From contig CM054180.1 of NCBI GenBank assembly GCA_028829895.1, forward strand, positions 103,592,635 through 103,656,634: 64,000 bases of DNA, written 5' to 3'. Shown here piece by piece: positions 39,601-54,600 of the stretch; positions within the stretch are counted from its first letter, which is position 1, and each line of letters opens with the position of its first letter. The notes under the pieces were generated by a model. It was given only the letters and a program-made list of their open reading frames with translations. It searched no databases and was not told the DNA's origin. The stretch comes from Sinotaia quadrata (taxonomy: Eukaryota > Mollusca > Gastropoda > Architaenioglossa > Viviparidae). The position numbers were made by a program, and so were the translations under genes.

Positions 39601-42600
39601 AGGTGCGAAAACGTTTACGCTGTCCTCCCCCACAAGTCAGAGAACATGGGCCCCAAGCTCCCCAGCCAGCCCAGTTTCCATGAACTAAGACCAAACAGAA
39701 CATTTTCATAAAACAGAAAAGTGCACAAACTCACCATCATACAACTTGGGGAAGTATAAAAGAATAAATCACCACATCACCACAAAAGAGAAAACATCAT
39801 GTGTTTCTTCTACTCTCATCAAAAATTTGCAATCAGAAAAGGTTAAGTGATTACTAGGAAGCAGAAATGAAGATATATATAAAATAACTCACAAAATATC
39901 ATTAATGTTATCAATTGCATAATTATAATTATCATTATGACCATCCACTTTTGCTATCTGCTTTAGAACTGCAGTAAACTTAAAATAAAAATTCTTCCAA
40001 ATGGAAAAGAAATATAAAGTTAACAAACAATGCAAAAATATTTCTTTCTAATATCTTTAAGAGTAAAACATTATAGTGAGCATAGCAAAATACAGATAAG
40101 CACAAGTGAACAGGCAATAACTAAATAAGTGAAAAGAATATACTATATGTAGGCACTAAAATGTGAAATGCATAGAACAGTAGGATGCAAAGCTGTAGAC
40201 TATGAGAGCTGAAATGCCTAAGACATCACAGAATAACATAATTTTTCCTAAATAATTAAATATTCTATGCCGCTAGATTTAAAATGGCTAAACAAAAAAA
40301 AAACCATCAACAGTATGAGAGCTACGAAAGCTAAAGTAACTAAGATACACACTAATGTGGCTACAAGGACTGATGATTAAGAGGACACATTTATATGGCT
40401 ACAAGGACTAATGATTAAGAGTATACAGTAATATGGCTACAAGAACTAATGATTTAGAGTATACAGTAATATGCTACAAGAACTAATGATGAAGAGGACA
40501 CATTTATATGGCTACAATGACTAATGATTGTCATTGTAGCCATATAAATGTGTCCTCTTCACACCTTCACACCTCTTTGCACCAAAGACACAGTTATATA
40601 GCCTCAAGGATTAATGATTAAGAGGTCAGTAATGTGACTACAAGGATTAATGATTCACAGGACACAGTAATATGGCTACAAGGAATACTGATTAAGAGGA
40701 CACAGTAATATAGGATTTTCACCACAATTTTAATTTGGGAATTATTAATTTTGTACATGTAAAAGAATGATTTCCAGTTAAATCTGAATTGTATTACTGT
40801 TTTATTTAAATATATATTCAAAATGTATTTCTAATATAATAGAAATACATAACAAGTGATGTTAATGAAGATAAATTACTCCTGAAATATCTGACTGAAA
40901 AGTTGTAAGAGTTACTTTACTGCTGAAATATCTGACTGAAAAGTTGTAAGAGTTACTTTACTGCTGAAATTTCTGACTGAAAAGTTGTAAGAGTTACTTT
41001 ACTGCTGAAATATCTGACTGAAAAGTTGTAAGAGTTACTTTACTGCTGAAATTTCTGACTGAAAAGTTGTAAGAGTTACTTTATTGCTGAAATATGTGAC
41101 CGAAAAGTTGTAAGAGTTACTTTACTCCTGAAATATCTGACTAAAAAGTTGTAAGAGTTACTTTACTGCTGAAATATCTGACTGAAAAGTTGTAAGAGTT
41201 ACTTTACTCCTGAAATATCTGACTGAAAAGTTGTAAGAGTTACTTTACTCCTGAAATATCTGACTGAAAAGTTGTAAGAGTTATTTTACTGCTGAAATAT
41301 CTGACTGAAAAGTTGTAAGAGTTACTTTACTTCTGAAATATCTGACTGAAAAGTTGTAAGAGTTACTTTACTGCTGAAATATCTGACTGAAAAGTTGTAA
41401 GAGTTACATTACTTGGGGTCATACAGCAAGAATGTTTGTCCAAAAGGGAAGTGTCTAAAAATAACAATACTAACAAGTACCATCTCATTCTGATCTCTAA
41501 CATTTCCACATCTGATATCACCTCTAGCACAAACATCACATTTGCTGTCATCAACACTACTTTCAACATTATCGTCATCAGAATTGCACAGTGCATGAAT
41601 GATCAATGCATTTTACTTACTAGGGCAGGGTTCACTGTTGCAATAATCTCGCTGCTGGTGTCCTCCGACACAATCAGTTCCATCAAACTGAGGCTCTGGA
41701 GAATCACAATGGCGCTGACGAGACCGAATTCCACCCCCACAGGACAAGCTGCATGATGACCATGGCAGCCAAGTTCCCCAATTTCCATCAACTAAGAAAT
41801 AAAAGCATAAGAATAAATCTGTAAAATGTAGAACACAATATGAAAGAAAAAACAGCAGTCACACCAGTCCCAAGTTTATGCATGCATTATTCCTACCTAA
41901 AGAGAAAATATATAATTTATGATAATTGTAAAAATCAAATGGCAGTTAATCACATGGAATAAAAATCCACTCCAAATTTGTTTTTGTTGTTTTTTGTATT
42001 TAAAAAAATGTATTATTTTAAATCTTAACATAATTAATTATAAAATCTTTCCTTAAGCTATAATATATTTATAATTTTACAATAAATTTTATAATGCATA
42101 TCCTAATATGAAATCTGTGTCTAGCAAAGTTAGGATGAAAATGATTCCAATCCAACACACCTGACAAAAGATAGCGCACACTGAAGACAACTGCCTCACC
42201 TGCACATTGCTGATTCTGACAAGCTCTTTGTTCTGCATCATTGCCACTGCAATCTGTTCCATCGAACTGTGGTCTTGGGTTGTTGCACTCACGGAATCTT
42301 TGCTGAAGACCTCTACCACAGGTCTGACTGCAAGGCCCCCAAGGAGTCCACATTCCCCAGTTGCCATTAACTGTTTGAAAAAAATAAACATGTATAGCAA
42401 ACTGATTACTGCAAACACCTTGAATAAAAGGACAAATAAATACAGTGAGATGTCTGTTTACACAAATTTATATGATGTAATAGTTAGGCATTTTCATTTT
42501 ATTTGTGCACCAAACTCAAAGTTATGTTACCCAAGATTTCAACCCTAGAGAGCTATAACAACTCATCTCGAAATGGGGGATTAGTGGAATTTGTTTTAAA

Positions 42601-45600
42601 ATATTCTTGCTAAGTATGGAGGTACACATACTATATGATACAGCAAATGGTAAATATGAACTGAAAACACGTCTCTGCATGACAGATCAATTTATAGTTA
42701 ACATCAATTATAATATATTTATAATTGCATAAACATTAATTTCCAAAGACTGACAGACAGATAACTAGTGTACATCCAAGTGTGTGTGTGTGTGTGTGTG
42801 TATGTATGTGTTGTGTATAAGCCTATTTGTGAGTGCATGCATGTGTTTTGTGCTGTGTGCACATGTGTATGTATGTAAACCTGTGTGTGTATAATTATAT
42901 CGGATACTAGTTCTATATCTTCTTTAATTAAAAGGATTTTCACTACAATTTTAATTTTGGAATTATTAATTTTGTAAATGTAAAAGAACGATTTCCAGTT
43001 AAATTTGAATTGTTTATAACTGTTTTATCAGAATATATATTCAAAATGTATTTCTAATATAACAGAAATACACAACAGTGTATCAATCTTTTGTGAACAA
43101 TTTCTCCTTCTGGGTGAGTCATTTTAAGTTCAACGATATACTCACTGGGACACTGAATCAAATTACAGAGATCTTCTTGAACATCATCACCATCACAAGG
43201 CCGTCCATCAACCTGAGGGGATGGGTTGTTACAAAGGCGGTGACGTTGTCGTTGTCCAGCACCACAGCTAGTGCTGCACTGTGTCCAAGACTGCCAGTTT
43301 CCCCAATGACCATCTACTGCACTCCAAAGAAAGGAAAATGGTGTAGGAAGAAATAGATATCCTGTTGCTTATCGGAGACCTTAACATTTACAATACACAT
43401 TATATAAATTAACTTATCTGAAAAAACAGTGTAACTTTAAAATATATAGGGTGTTTCAAAAGTAGATTTTTAGAGTTGGTTATATACAATGCTATAATAA
43501 TATATACAATATAATATTTTGTTTTCTTGTATTTATGTACATTTTAGGACATTTCAAAAGTAGGTGTTCACTAAACAAGAAAAAAATTCATTATACTGTG
43601 TCTAATATTATAGGACCGTATATCGCTAATTATATATCTATTTTAGAGGACCCTGCATATAAATACTTTTCCTTATTCTTTTCTAAAAAGAAAGGTAATA
43701 GAAAGAAATAATAATTCAAACGTTTATAAAAAGAGTACAAAAGCAACCTATTTATTCAGAAGTTTGAGAGAAGGACCATAGTTTTTTTTTTAAATGTTTT
43801 TTTTCAAAATGTCTTGACATTGCATCAAATTCCAACTACATACTCCGTGGTCAATAATAAGTAATAACATTCTGACTTACAGGGGCAGGGCTTCAGCTGA
43901 CAACTGGCAGACTCCATCCTCTCTCCCATACAGTCACGCCCACCATTTGCTGGTGGAGGGTTGTCGCAAGACCGAGAGCGGTAGTGAACACCCTTCCCAC
44001 ATGAAGCAGAGCAATCACCCCAAAGACTCCAGTCTGAGTAGCGTCCATGCACTGAAAAATATATTCCACTTGTTTATTTCATGACTTTATTGATGTATAA
44101 AGATTGAGTAAGTGATGTGACAAAAGGATGGATAAGGAAAAAGTAAGCATTGCTAACTGGTGCCAATCAGAGCTAAAAGAAGGGCCACAGTCCAAGACTG
44201 GTTGAGTTCCACATCATTGACTGCTTCATGCTAAGAAAGTTTAAAGTTTACCTATATATTAAACTATTGGTCTCATTCAACGTATTGGAGGGTGAATGTT
44301 TCTGTTAAGCTTAGTCAACCGTGAGCTCAAATTATAACTTTCCTCTAATTTTTCTCTCATTCCATACTTGCAAGACACCTCCAACTGATATTTATGATAC
44401 TTGAGAGCGTCATTTTCTTCTTATATCAAAACTAATTTGTACAATGGACGTCAGGGCATGATGGGAGATGCCATGGTCAAGAATATGACCCTAGCTGCCT
44501 GGTGAAAAGGAAATTAGTTCAAGATTTGACCAATGGTCACTTGATAGATACCCATGCCCTAAATCAGGACTGTCTAGCTTAGTTGTATGGACTGTGAACC
44601 ATCTAAAAGTAATTGAATTTAAGAGCTAATAAAAATATCTATATTATATTAGTATTATTAATGATAAGAACAATGATAATTTACCTGCATTAAAATTAAT
44701 TTAAACAGTTATATGTGAACATACTGATCTTTTAACTTCATTTACAAATCCAACATGATTCTTTTGTTTTTATTCATATTTTATATAACTTAATAATAAA
44801 TTATCCAACTGGAAACTCAGAGAATAATCTACAATAAGAGGAACATTCAAAATAAAATCTCCATGAATTCTTGAGATGTTTGCGTTTACTCAACACATCA
44901 TGAGGAACATTCGAAATAATCTTCATGAATTCTTGAGACCAAACTCAAGCCACAATTTCCGCCATATTGGTACTCAAACGAAATTCACAGGAATTAGAAA
45001 CATGTTTTACTGATAAGTTGAGGACAACACCAGATTCACCACCAACCTAATCTAGTAGAGCACATTAGCCACTGTAGTACATGACAAAAGTAAAACGAAA
45101 AGGCCTGCCTCTCTGCAAAAGTCACAAAGCAACACTAAATTTCAGGCATATTTCATCTCTAAAATTCCCTTCTCTGTTACATACATTCTCAACTTACAAA
45201 TCCTGCACAATTTCATTAGCCAGACACACAGAGCATAAGAAATATAACCTCGATCAAAATTCACAAGTATAATGTATAATGTAGTCAAATTAATGAACCT
45301 AGAAATAATGGTTCAATTACACAAACATTCTCTAATTCAAATCTTAGATAATGGCAAACATGTACGAAATATTCTAATTCCATTCTCCTTTATCAGTCAG
45401 TTAACTTACCATAAGCTAATGATAGATAGCCTTTATGACCAGACTCAAGTTATGTTCAAATTCAAAGTGATTAGAATAGAGACAACAAAGAAATTTCTGG
45501 TCCATCCCCATTGGATGATTCTGCTATGAACAAGTGTGAGATATTTAGTTAGAAAACTACTCATCCAGTTGGAACTGGTTTGGATTGCGTCAGCAATTTT

Positions 45601-48600
45601 CTAGCATATTTTCAATTTGAGTTGTTTACTTCCAACTCTGACACTTACACAAAAATACCATCATAAGTATTGCCGAAAGTCAGGTCACTTTGACAATATT
45701 TTAAAAAAAATTATATATCAATTAAGTTTTAAAATAGGGATAGGCAAATTTATTATGCCACAAATACCATAACCTTCCAATGATATAAAAAGAACCTTTA
45801 AATTGAAATAAAACAACATCCAGCAGATATAAAATCAGTTACCTTCATTTAATTCCAAATTGTGAGATATATAGTCCCTAGATTTTCATTATCTTTTAAA
45901 ATGTCTGATCTGATCTTGAGACACATCAACTTTTTAATTAAGAAACAATTTAAGATAATTTAATGAATGTAGTTCATATGAAGAGCCAAATAAGTTAACT
46001 ATTTAGTTAAGAAACAATTTAAGATAATTTAATGAATGTAGTTCATTTGAAGAGCCAAATAAGTTAACTATTTAGTTAAGAAACAATTTAAGATAATTTA
46101 ATGAATGTAGTTCATTTGAAGAGCCAAATAAGTTAACTATTTAGTTAAGAAACAATTTAAGATAATTTAATGAATGTAGTTCATTTGAAGAGCCAAAGAA
46201 GTTAACTATTTAGTTAACAATTTTTCACATATATGAGACAACCATTAATTTTTATTTTTAAAATTTATTTTATGTATTTGAGTTAAACGAATATATTTTA
46301 AGTCAAAAGAGATTGTGAAGATTATGATATATATTAAATCTTTGAACTATACAATCACTACTATTCTTAGCAACTTTCAGGACTTCACTTACAACTGAAA
46401 TGTGTGCTGTTGGGTTTTCAAAGAAAATCATACTGACCTACCACATTCAACATGGTCTCAACAAAAGTCTTTCCTAAGCGGTTGCTAGCAAAACATCTGT
46501 AGAGTCCGGAGTCATTCAACTGTGTTGCCACAATTCTGTAAAACAAGAATTAAAAAATTTTCACATTTCATTAAAAATAAAGCAGAGATAAAAGTTTTTG
46601 TTTATCTGGTTTGGGTTTTACACATTTGCACTGATTATTTCAAAACGAGTTGGTTCTACAGTATCGGTTTTATAATTTATAAATATGTACTTGTTTGTGA
46701 AGGAATGTCTGTATGTGTGTAATTATATGTAAATATTTAGGTATCTGATTAAGTATTAATATGGTAAACTTTTTTTTCTGTATCAGCATGATCATTTGCA
46801 GAGTATTCTTTTTTTTAACATCTAACGATTTTTTAGGAACAAAGTATAACAGAATTACTAAAACTGTTGCCTTAATACAATTTAATAGCACACACACATG
46901 CAATGAAGCTATTAATGTACAAGAGAATTATCAACCTTAGAGAATTGTTTGGCAGGATTGTGACACGGCCTTTTGTTTCCAGCTCTACTCTTTCTTTCCA
47001 CCAGTACATGTCAGGGGTTGGCACTCCTTCTGATGTGCAGTCAAATGTTATAGTCTGGCCTTCATTAACTGTCTGGCTCTTTGGCTCGATCAAAAAATGT
47101 GGCTCCGCTGTGTAAATATGCAAGCCTCTGATATACTGTGCAAAGATTTTAAGCTTTAGGATAAAGTTGATGACTTAGCTGTACACGAAAGTAACTTTCA
47201 ATGATGGAACTCTATGTGCATATAGGCAGTCTCCTTCTCATAACAAATTTATATAAATATGCCTGCCTACTTTGAACAGAAACATATTTGGCATGAATCA
47301 TAAAAATGAAACAGTAAGTAATAATGTTACATTATTCATTTATGTTCTTGATATGACTGTACACTCAAGATCAAATAACTTTTATACAGCAACTTGAGAG
47401 TTACTTCCTCTTCCCTCAATCTTGAATAAAAGAAGCTACATGATTTACTCCTGTTTTAATGTCATATTATCATGTTCTGTCAGTCAGAAATATAACAGGG
47501 TGGCAGTGAGTAATTGTGTTAAAACCTGTTGAAGACAAAGAACTGTGAGTAAACACCTGTTCTCATCTCTGATTGCAATTTGTCTATGACTAAGCAGTTC
47601 CACGACATCACATGCATCATTTCTTATGCGCTCATACATCACTCAGTGATGTGACAATTGTTTTTTTGATCTGTGATGCTTTTTTCTTTGTCGCGAATAT
47701 GGATCCTCAACAATGACACATTGACAGACCTCATATTCACCCTCCACTTCCTTTAAATGTGAAGAAAGGTGAGAGGAATGGAAGCTATTCAAACAAATGT
47801 TGGATTTATTATTGTATCATTGCTCACACTGGTAAAGGAGAAGATAACTATGTGATTGCACTATTTCTGCACTCTCTTGGTCCTGATGGTCTTTCTATCT
47901 ATAATGCAGTTAGCTGCTGATCACAAGGTGAAAGTCAACATCACAGCTTTTGATGAGCATTTCATCGGTAAGTCTGATGAGATGTATGAATGCTACATGT
48001 TCAACATGAGGGACCAGAGATCTGATGAAAATATAGAGGACTATATAACTGCTCTTCACACTCTAGCGAAGACATGCAACTTCTGTGGGCATATGCAAGA
48101 CACTCTATTGAGAGACCATATTGTCCTGGGGATCATTCAACAACACAAGAACATTGACAATACTAAGTGAGTAGTTAAAATAAATGGCAAAGCACATCTA
48201 GAACTGTTAAGAATAAGAACATTTAATCTATTCTTGTCAGACTGATACTTATTGTATATTACCATTTTGTATAACATGAACTTTAATACGATGTTTAAAT
48301 ACACGCCTATGTCATATATGCATTGTTGTTGATAGCGATGCCATTTACCGCATAAGAATTGTATATTTATTTTTGTTTTCATTTTGTGAATTTCATCATT
48401 TTCATTCCCCCCCCCCCCCCAAGGAGTGCATGACATTGGAAAGTTGTATGTTTGACTAATCACTGTGTGAAAGAGAAATGCCCCAAATTAGATAATAAAA
48501 ACCTAATTTTTCACTTTTCTAAAAACTCATTATTTACAGTTTTTGAGAGGGGCAAAAGAAATCATATTTGTATTGTTTTGTTTCGTTTGTCTGTTTGTCC

Positions 48601-51600
48601 ATTTACTCACTATTATGATACTCGCATGCACAGCCAATAAAATGTTTCTTTGCATACAGAATAAAATAGGCCCCACCCAAACATCAACTGTGTCTGTCAT
48701 TGCGTCTATGTAACATCTTCAGACAACATATTACTGGCACATGGCACGAGCTTCTTGGAGATACACCAGAACAGCCAAACCCGACTACCCTCCTGTGTCT
48801 TTCTATCTTAGAAGCCTCACCACCCCAACACCCCATCGTGACATATATACAGTTCAAGAGAAAACAGACAGTATGATACATACAGTTCAGGGCAAACAGA
48901 CAGTATGATATATACAGTTCAAGGCAAACAGACAGTATGATACATACAGTTCAAGGCAAACAAACAGTATGATACATACAGTTCAGAGAAAGCAGACAGT
49001 ATGATACATACAGTTCAGAGAAAGCAGACAGTATGATACATACAGTTCACAGTGATTATAGATTGTGCCTCTGACACTCCTGCATCATTGACCGCTATGC
49101 ACTTGTACTCTCCAGCATCGGATGGCTAAAGAGATAAACACACAGACATTTTTCACAGTAAAATAAGTTGTTTCTATTTTTTTATTTTCCGAATGAGCAC
49201 ACTGTAGAAGTATGAAGAGGTTACATAAGCATATAAAAAAAGAGAGAAGGCCATCTTACAGGAGCAGATTCCATGAATAATATATGTATGAATAATAATT
49301 TTCATGCTCTACTCCACTCTGTACATCCATATCTCAAACCTCCCTCCAGTGGCGCACTAGGCAGCGAAATTGGCCCAAGCCAGAAACGGTCATCATCATA
49401 AATAAAGAAGAAGAAGAATATCCCTGTAATATTCCTAAAGCATAGTACAGGATGAAATGCAGTGAGGCTAGGGAAGAATGTGGGGTCTTGGGATTAGTAT
49501 TCTCATACTTACTTCTGAAGCACCAACAAGAAAAACATAGCCAAAAATGATGCTATTAGTCAGACTGCTCAAAAATGAGGGGAAATGTACCTAACCTTGG
49601 CTCGGAAACAGAGAAAAAGATGACAAGAATGTGCCTTACCTTGACTCGGAAACAGAGAGAAAAAGATGACAAGAATGAAAAGAACCAAAGTAAGTAACAA
49701 ATGATGGAAGAGAGTTGACACCCTTCATAAAACTTGAAACACACAGCCCTGACTTGACAAAACATCTTCCCATTACAAAGTGGAAATTGTCTTAGAAGGG
49801 ACACTACTCATTGATTTATTGTTGTGAGCTCTTTTTCTTGTTATCTCCCCTGGGAGGTGGTTCTTATTAATTCTGTATGTGTAAGTAACCCATTCATTTC
49901 CTGTAAAATATTCATCTGATTTATGATGGGAAAATAAGGTTTCCTGAATACTCACAAGATATAAGATGTTCAAGAATATGCAAAGACCTAGGTCAAAATA
50001 AAATCAAGAGTGATGGAAGGGTTCTATGTAGATCCTTACAAAGAAATCAGAATTTTTCTCAGAGTTATCTAACCCTTGTCAGGGAGTTATATCTAAAGTG
50101 TCCACTTGAGAGGCAAAACTTAAACATAGTGGGAATGATGGGAAGAGGGTTTTATGAGTGTGCACCTGAAAGTATTCAGGTAAAAAACATTTACAAATAC
50201 CCTTTCCATCATACAAGGTGATGTACAGATTTCATGAGAGTCATAAATAAGAACAAGGAGTTTTCCGTAAAGCATTAAACAATTAAGTGAAGTGAGAAGT
50301 GCTCACAAGAAAAATGCCTGTAAGAGGAAAATCATGACCAAATTTAACAGTGTGCCTACTGAAATTGGAGGAAGGAGTAACCAAATTTTTATGCAAATCT
50401 TTTTTGAACACTCACAAAATATATACTCTCATTCTGGCAGTTTGTGCACACTATGCAAGTGGACAGTATCAAAACAGTCCTTAGAGCATGTTTAGGAAAA
50501 CCTAAGAAGTGTGCCACGACAATAGAGGTACAACAACAAAAACACACACACAACAGTTAGCAGTCATCAGTCAAGTGAAATTATAGAAAATACTTATTAC
50601 CATCTATCAAGAATGAAAGAAAAGAATGAATGAAAATCAAAAACAATGTGAAATCATGAACAGAAGTTGAAGCCCTTTAGCAATTATGTAAAACTGCACA
50701 GCCCTAGCAAGCAATGCAACCATAAACATATCAAGCATAAAAGGGAGGTTATCCTCATATAATAAGTAGTCAACTTTGAGCAATCTTCTATTAAGTCATT
50801 CTAAGGCTGATCATAAATTCATCCTTAGACAATTCAATGTACTGTGTGCCTTTTAAATTTCACAAGTCTAATATTGATTTGAGAAAGAGATTATGATAAA
50901 AAAAAATCTACAGCTCCATGCACTTGATTGCATAAGATTATCATTTGTTCTACTTACATTGTAAGCCACAAAAGATAACATGTCACTGTGTTTCCTGAAC
51001 TTTAAACTCTTAAATAAAAATTGCATATTTCATTAGAATTAAAGAAAAGAAAGTTAAGTGAGTCTTTCTTGGAAATCATAAAAATATATATAATAAAATA
51101 ATAAAGTTTAATTCACATTATAAGTTGTTTTTTTTAAAAATACAATGACTTAAACAACTGCAAAAAATTATTAAATCATCAAAATAAAGCAAACAAGTTA
51201 ATTAATATGCAAAGTAAATGAAGAAATAATTTCATAAGAAATGACTTGCCAGCAGATCATAGATGACTAGGGATCCATTGTTCAATTGGCGAATCCTTTC
51301 ACTGAAAACAACTGGTCGACCATTTTTGGTCCATAAAATATCTGGAACTGGGTCTCCAGCAAATGAACAATCAATTATGGCCTTCTCGGCAATTCGCACA
51401 GCTTGATCTCCTGGTGCCACGATCACACGAGGTGGAACTATATCAAGAATAAGAACCACAATATTAATCATTTAAAAGACCAGGTCTAATTCTTTCCTGT
51501 AATGAATGCACAATTTTGCATTGCTATAGAAGGATAACAAATAATGACAACAAACCCACAATATAATGCGATAAAAAGCTAAACAATCTCAACTATTTGC

Positions 51601-54600
51601 AAAATCCCCTACAATCTACACTTATGTGATATTTGTGCCATGCAAACAAGAACAAAAGAAGCATGTGAGTTAAGAAACATGATAGAGACCATTTAGATCA
51701 AAGAACACTGGAGAAGCCTATATAATAATTAGGAATGTAAAGAAATTCATAAGGTGACATCAGGTGCATTAAAGAAATATATATGATGACTGAGGTTTGC
51801 TAATACATGACAGGGATTTATTTGGGCAAGAGATTTGCACAAAGGCAAACGATAAATCAAATGGCATTCAGTGTGAGGAGGCCCATGTGAAAGAATTCTG
51901 GTCATGAGAAGATGTGAATGTGAAAAGAGATCCAGTACTAATAGAAACAGTTTCACCTTTTATAACAACTCGAGCTGCAGCAGTGACTTGTTGGTTGTTG
52001 GCAGGGTTGGTAGCTATGCATGTATATTCTCCACCATCCTCCAGTGTGGCATGTCGAACAATCAGTGTGCTCACTCCGTTCACACTCGGCTGTGCTACAA
52101 CAAGGAGAACCCAATTGCAACCTACATCATGAAAATCTGTATACATGCAATTCTTTACAATGAATAAATACTATATGAAATACAATTTCTGTCTGGGAAG
52201 TAGGTGACTACAATAATTTTAAAAACAAAAAGGCCAATGTTTACTTCCTCTTTGGAAGATTTTTTTTTTATAACTATTTAACAATCATCCACAATAATAA
52301 CTTCTTTATTAAAAATGACTCAAAATGTCTTCACAGAATTTAACCTGCTATGGGTTTGTCATTCAGACGCCACTGAATGACTGGTGTTGGAGCTCCACGG
52401 GCAGAGCACTCTAAATCAAAACGGCTGTTGAGGGTCACCTCTTTGTTTCTTGGCACTTGAATGAAACTTGGTGGAACTGTGCAACAGACAGCTTAATGTT
52501 AATTTAAGTTTTTGTTCAAAATGTGTATGCATTATTAATAAGCAGTGGCAATAACAATCAAGCTGCATAGCATTAGTTAATAAAAATTAAAAAGAAACAT
52601 AAACAATTATTTCATTGAGACAATAGCTATGAATTACTGTGTGATAAATTTAAAGATTGGATGCCTATTGTAAATGCAAACACCAAATCATACACAAGCA
52701 TAGATATGTTTTGTGATGACAAATAAAGAAACTATTTTGGGGAGAAGAAGCAAAAACTGCCTCACCTTGTACCCTCAATAACCGTCCATGTGAATCTCTG
52801 CCAGCCACATTCTGTGCTGAACACACATAGCTGCCTGTATCTTCTTCCTAGGGTTAAAGAATAACAAATGACTGCTGTTAATGAAATACTGAAAGAATCA
52901 AGAAAAAGTCAAACAATCGGAAGATGCTGATTAATTATACAGTCAATTAAACAATTAGTCAAGTTTCATAACAATAATGAAATATATTTATTAGTAATTT
53001 AGTTCAATATGATCTCAAAAAACTTAGCAAGTGAAACTCAATAGTCTTGAGAAGAGAAAAATGTATCCTTAGGAAAGCAGCAATAGATCCCTTGAATGGG
53101 GTGGGGGTTGAACTGTCACCATCAATAACAATCTAACCTGAGCATCATCAATAATAGGCTGACCTGTACACCATCAATAACAATCTAACCTGAGCATCAT
53201 CAATAATAGGCTGTGTTACGTTTCCAGTATTTATTTAGAGACCCTGCTTAGGAAATTATGGGAACTTTAATTTACTATTTAAATTAATTCCTTCTCGTTT
53301 AACCTAAACAGACTGGTTGCCCAAATCATCATTTGACTAACTTAAAAATGTGTCATGTAGTACGGACAACAGATTTACAAACTGACAATTTGCGTACAAA
53401 GCTGGCTTGGAGTCGTTAAATTCCTCTAAATTAATATGCATTCGTTATGTCATTCAGCTCATTCGCCCCCATCCAAACCAAGAGAATCTATAGGTCTATC
53501 ATGCATAAAAATATACTACAAAGAGGATTAACAAATAAAAATAAGATTTAATAAGTTTAACAATTTAACAAATAGTTAATACGAGCGCGAAGTCTGATTC
53601 TAAGCCTCGACTATTTAACATGCTAAATGTCAACGAGAGAATTGCCTTGAAACAAAGTTCATTTGATTTCGGTACACCAAGCAATGACTTAGCTTGTGAA
53701 AGTGGCCACGTGTTCGAATCCAGTCCAGACCAGTCTACCTCACTTGTCTCCCCTCAGCCAGGATGCATACAGCATAACAATGGAACTGTCTTTCAGTATC
53801 ACGCTGAATGGAAGGGTAAGTATAAACAGACGTGCAAACCTGCGCGTCGGCACTGTCTCGATATGGTAATAGGACAACAGTGGATTCAGCTCACTCATAG
53901 AGCTTGAACAGGGCTTTGTAGAACAAGGATAAAAAGCCGACCTGAAAACAAGAATGTTTTCGTAATCGTCTTGCTTTTAAGTTCGCCAACCTAAGCACGA
54001 TTAGTTTTTAAATGCTCGGGCTAGAAATTCGACATAACGCGTCGTTTACAATTTAGATCAAAAACATAATCTCACGCGTGTTGTGTTTAACAAGCGTGAC
54101 GTATGAATTACCAAATATTTACAACGTTAAAATTTAGAGTTCATACAAAAGGGACAATTCAAACTAAGCAAAGTGCTTTACAATTTACATTAAAATTCAC
54201 ACGCAATAATTTGAATTACAATAGAAATTCATGTCGGGCTCAGGCACTCCTGGCTCTAGTGAATTTAAAGTTATATAAATTAAAGTTACAATGGGAAAAG
54301 AGTTACAATGATTTATATACAATAACTTATAGGTTTCTGTCATTTATCAACGAACCGTGCTTAAGCTCAGTAGCAATACATAGCACAAAAATTACATACA
54401 TAGTTCAAGAATGCAAAATACAATCAATAAAAGTGGTACCTTTAGTGAGAAGTCGAAATGTTATCTCAGCAATCGGGTCGGCTGTCCTCTGACTCAACGA
54501 ATTAAGCGACGGTACTGTACTACGTCAATGCTTCTGGTTCTCGGAGTGACTCTACAGAAACGCGTTCCCCTATTTATCAGAATGTATAGGACGCATCACG

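Noticed and set aside
40880..41408. CRISPR-like regular repeats
   Set aside because: Contiguous 42-bp tandem repeat without spacers, in a eukaryotic intron.
43449..43570. Repeated GTTTCAAAAGTAG motif reminiscent of mariner-type ends
   Set aside because: Only two short matches, no inverted orientation and no transposase.
53690..53740. tRNA-like B box GTTCGAATCC inside the LTR
   Set aside because: No convincing A box or cloverleaf around it; not called as tRNA or SINE.
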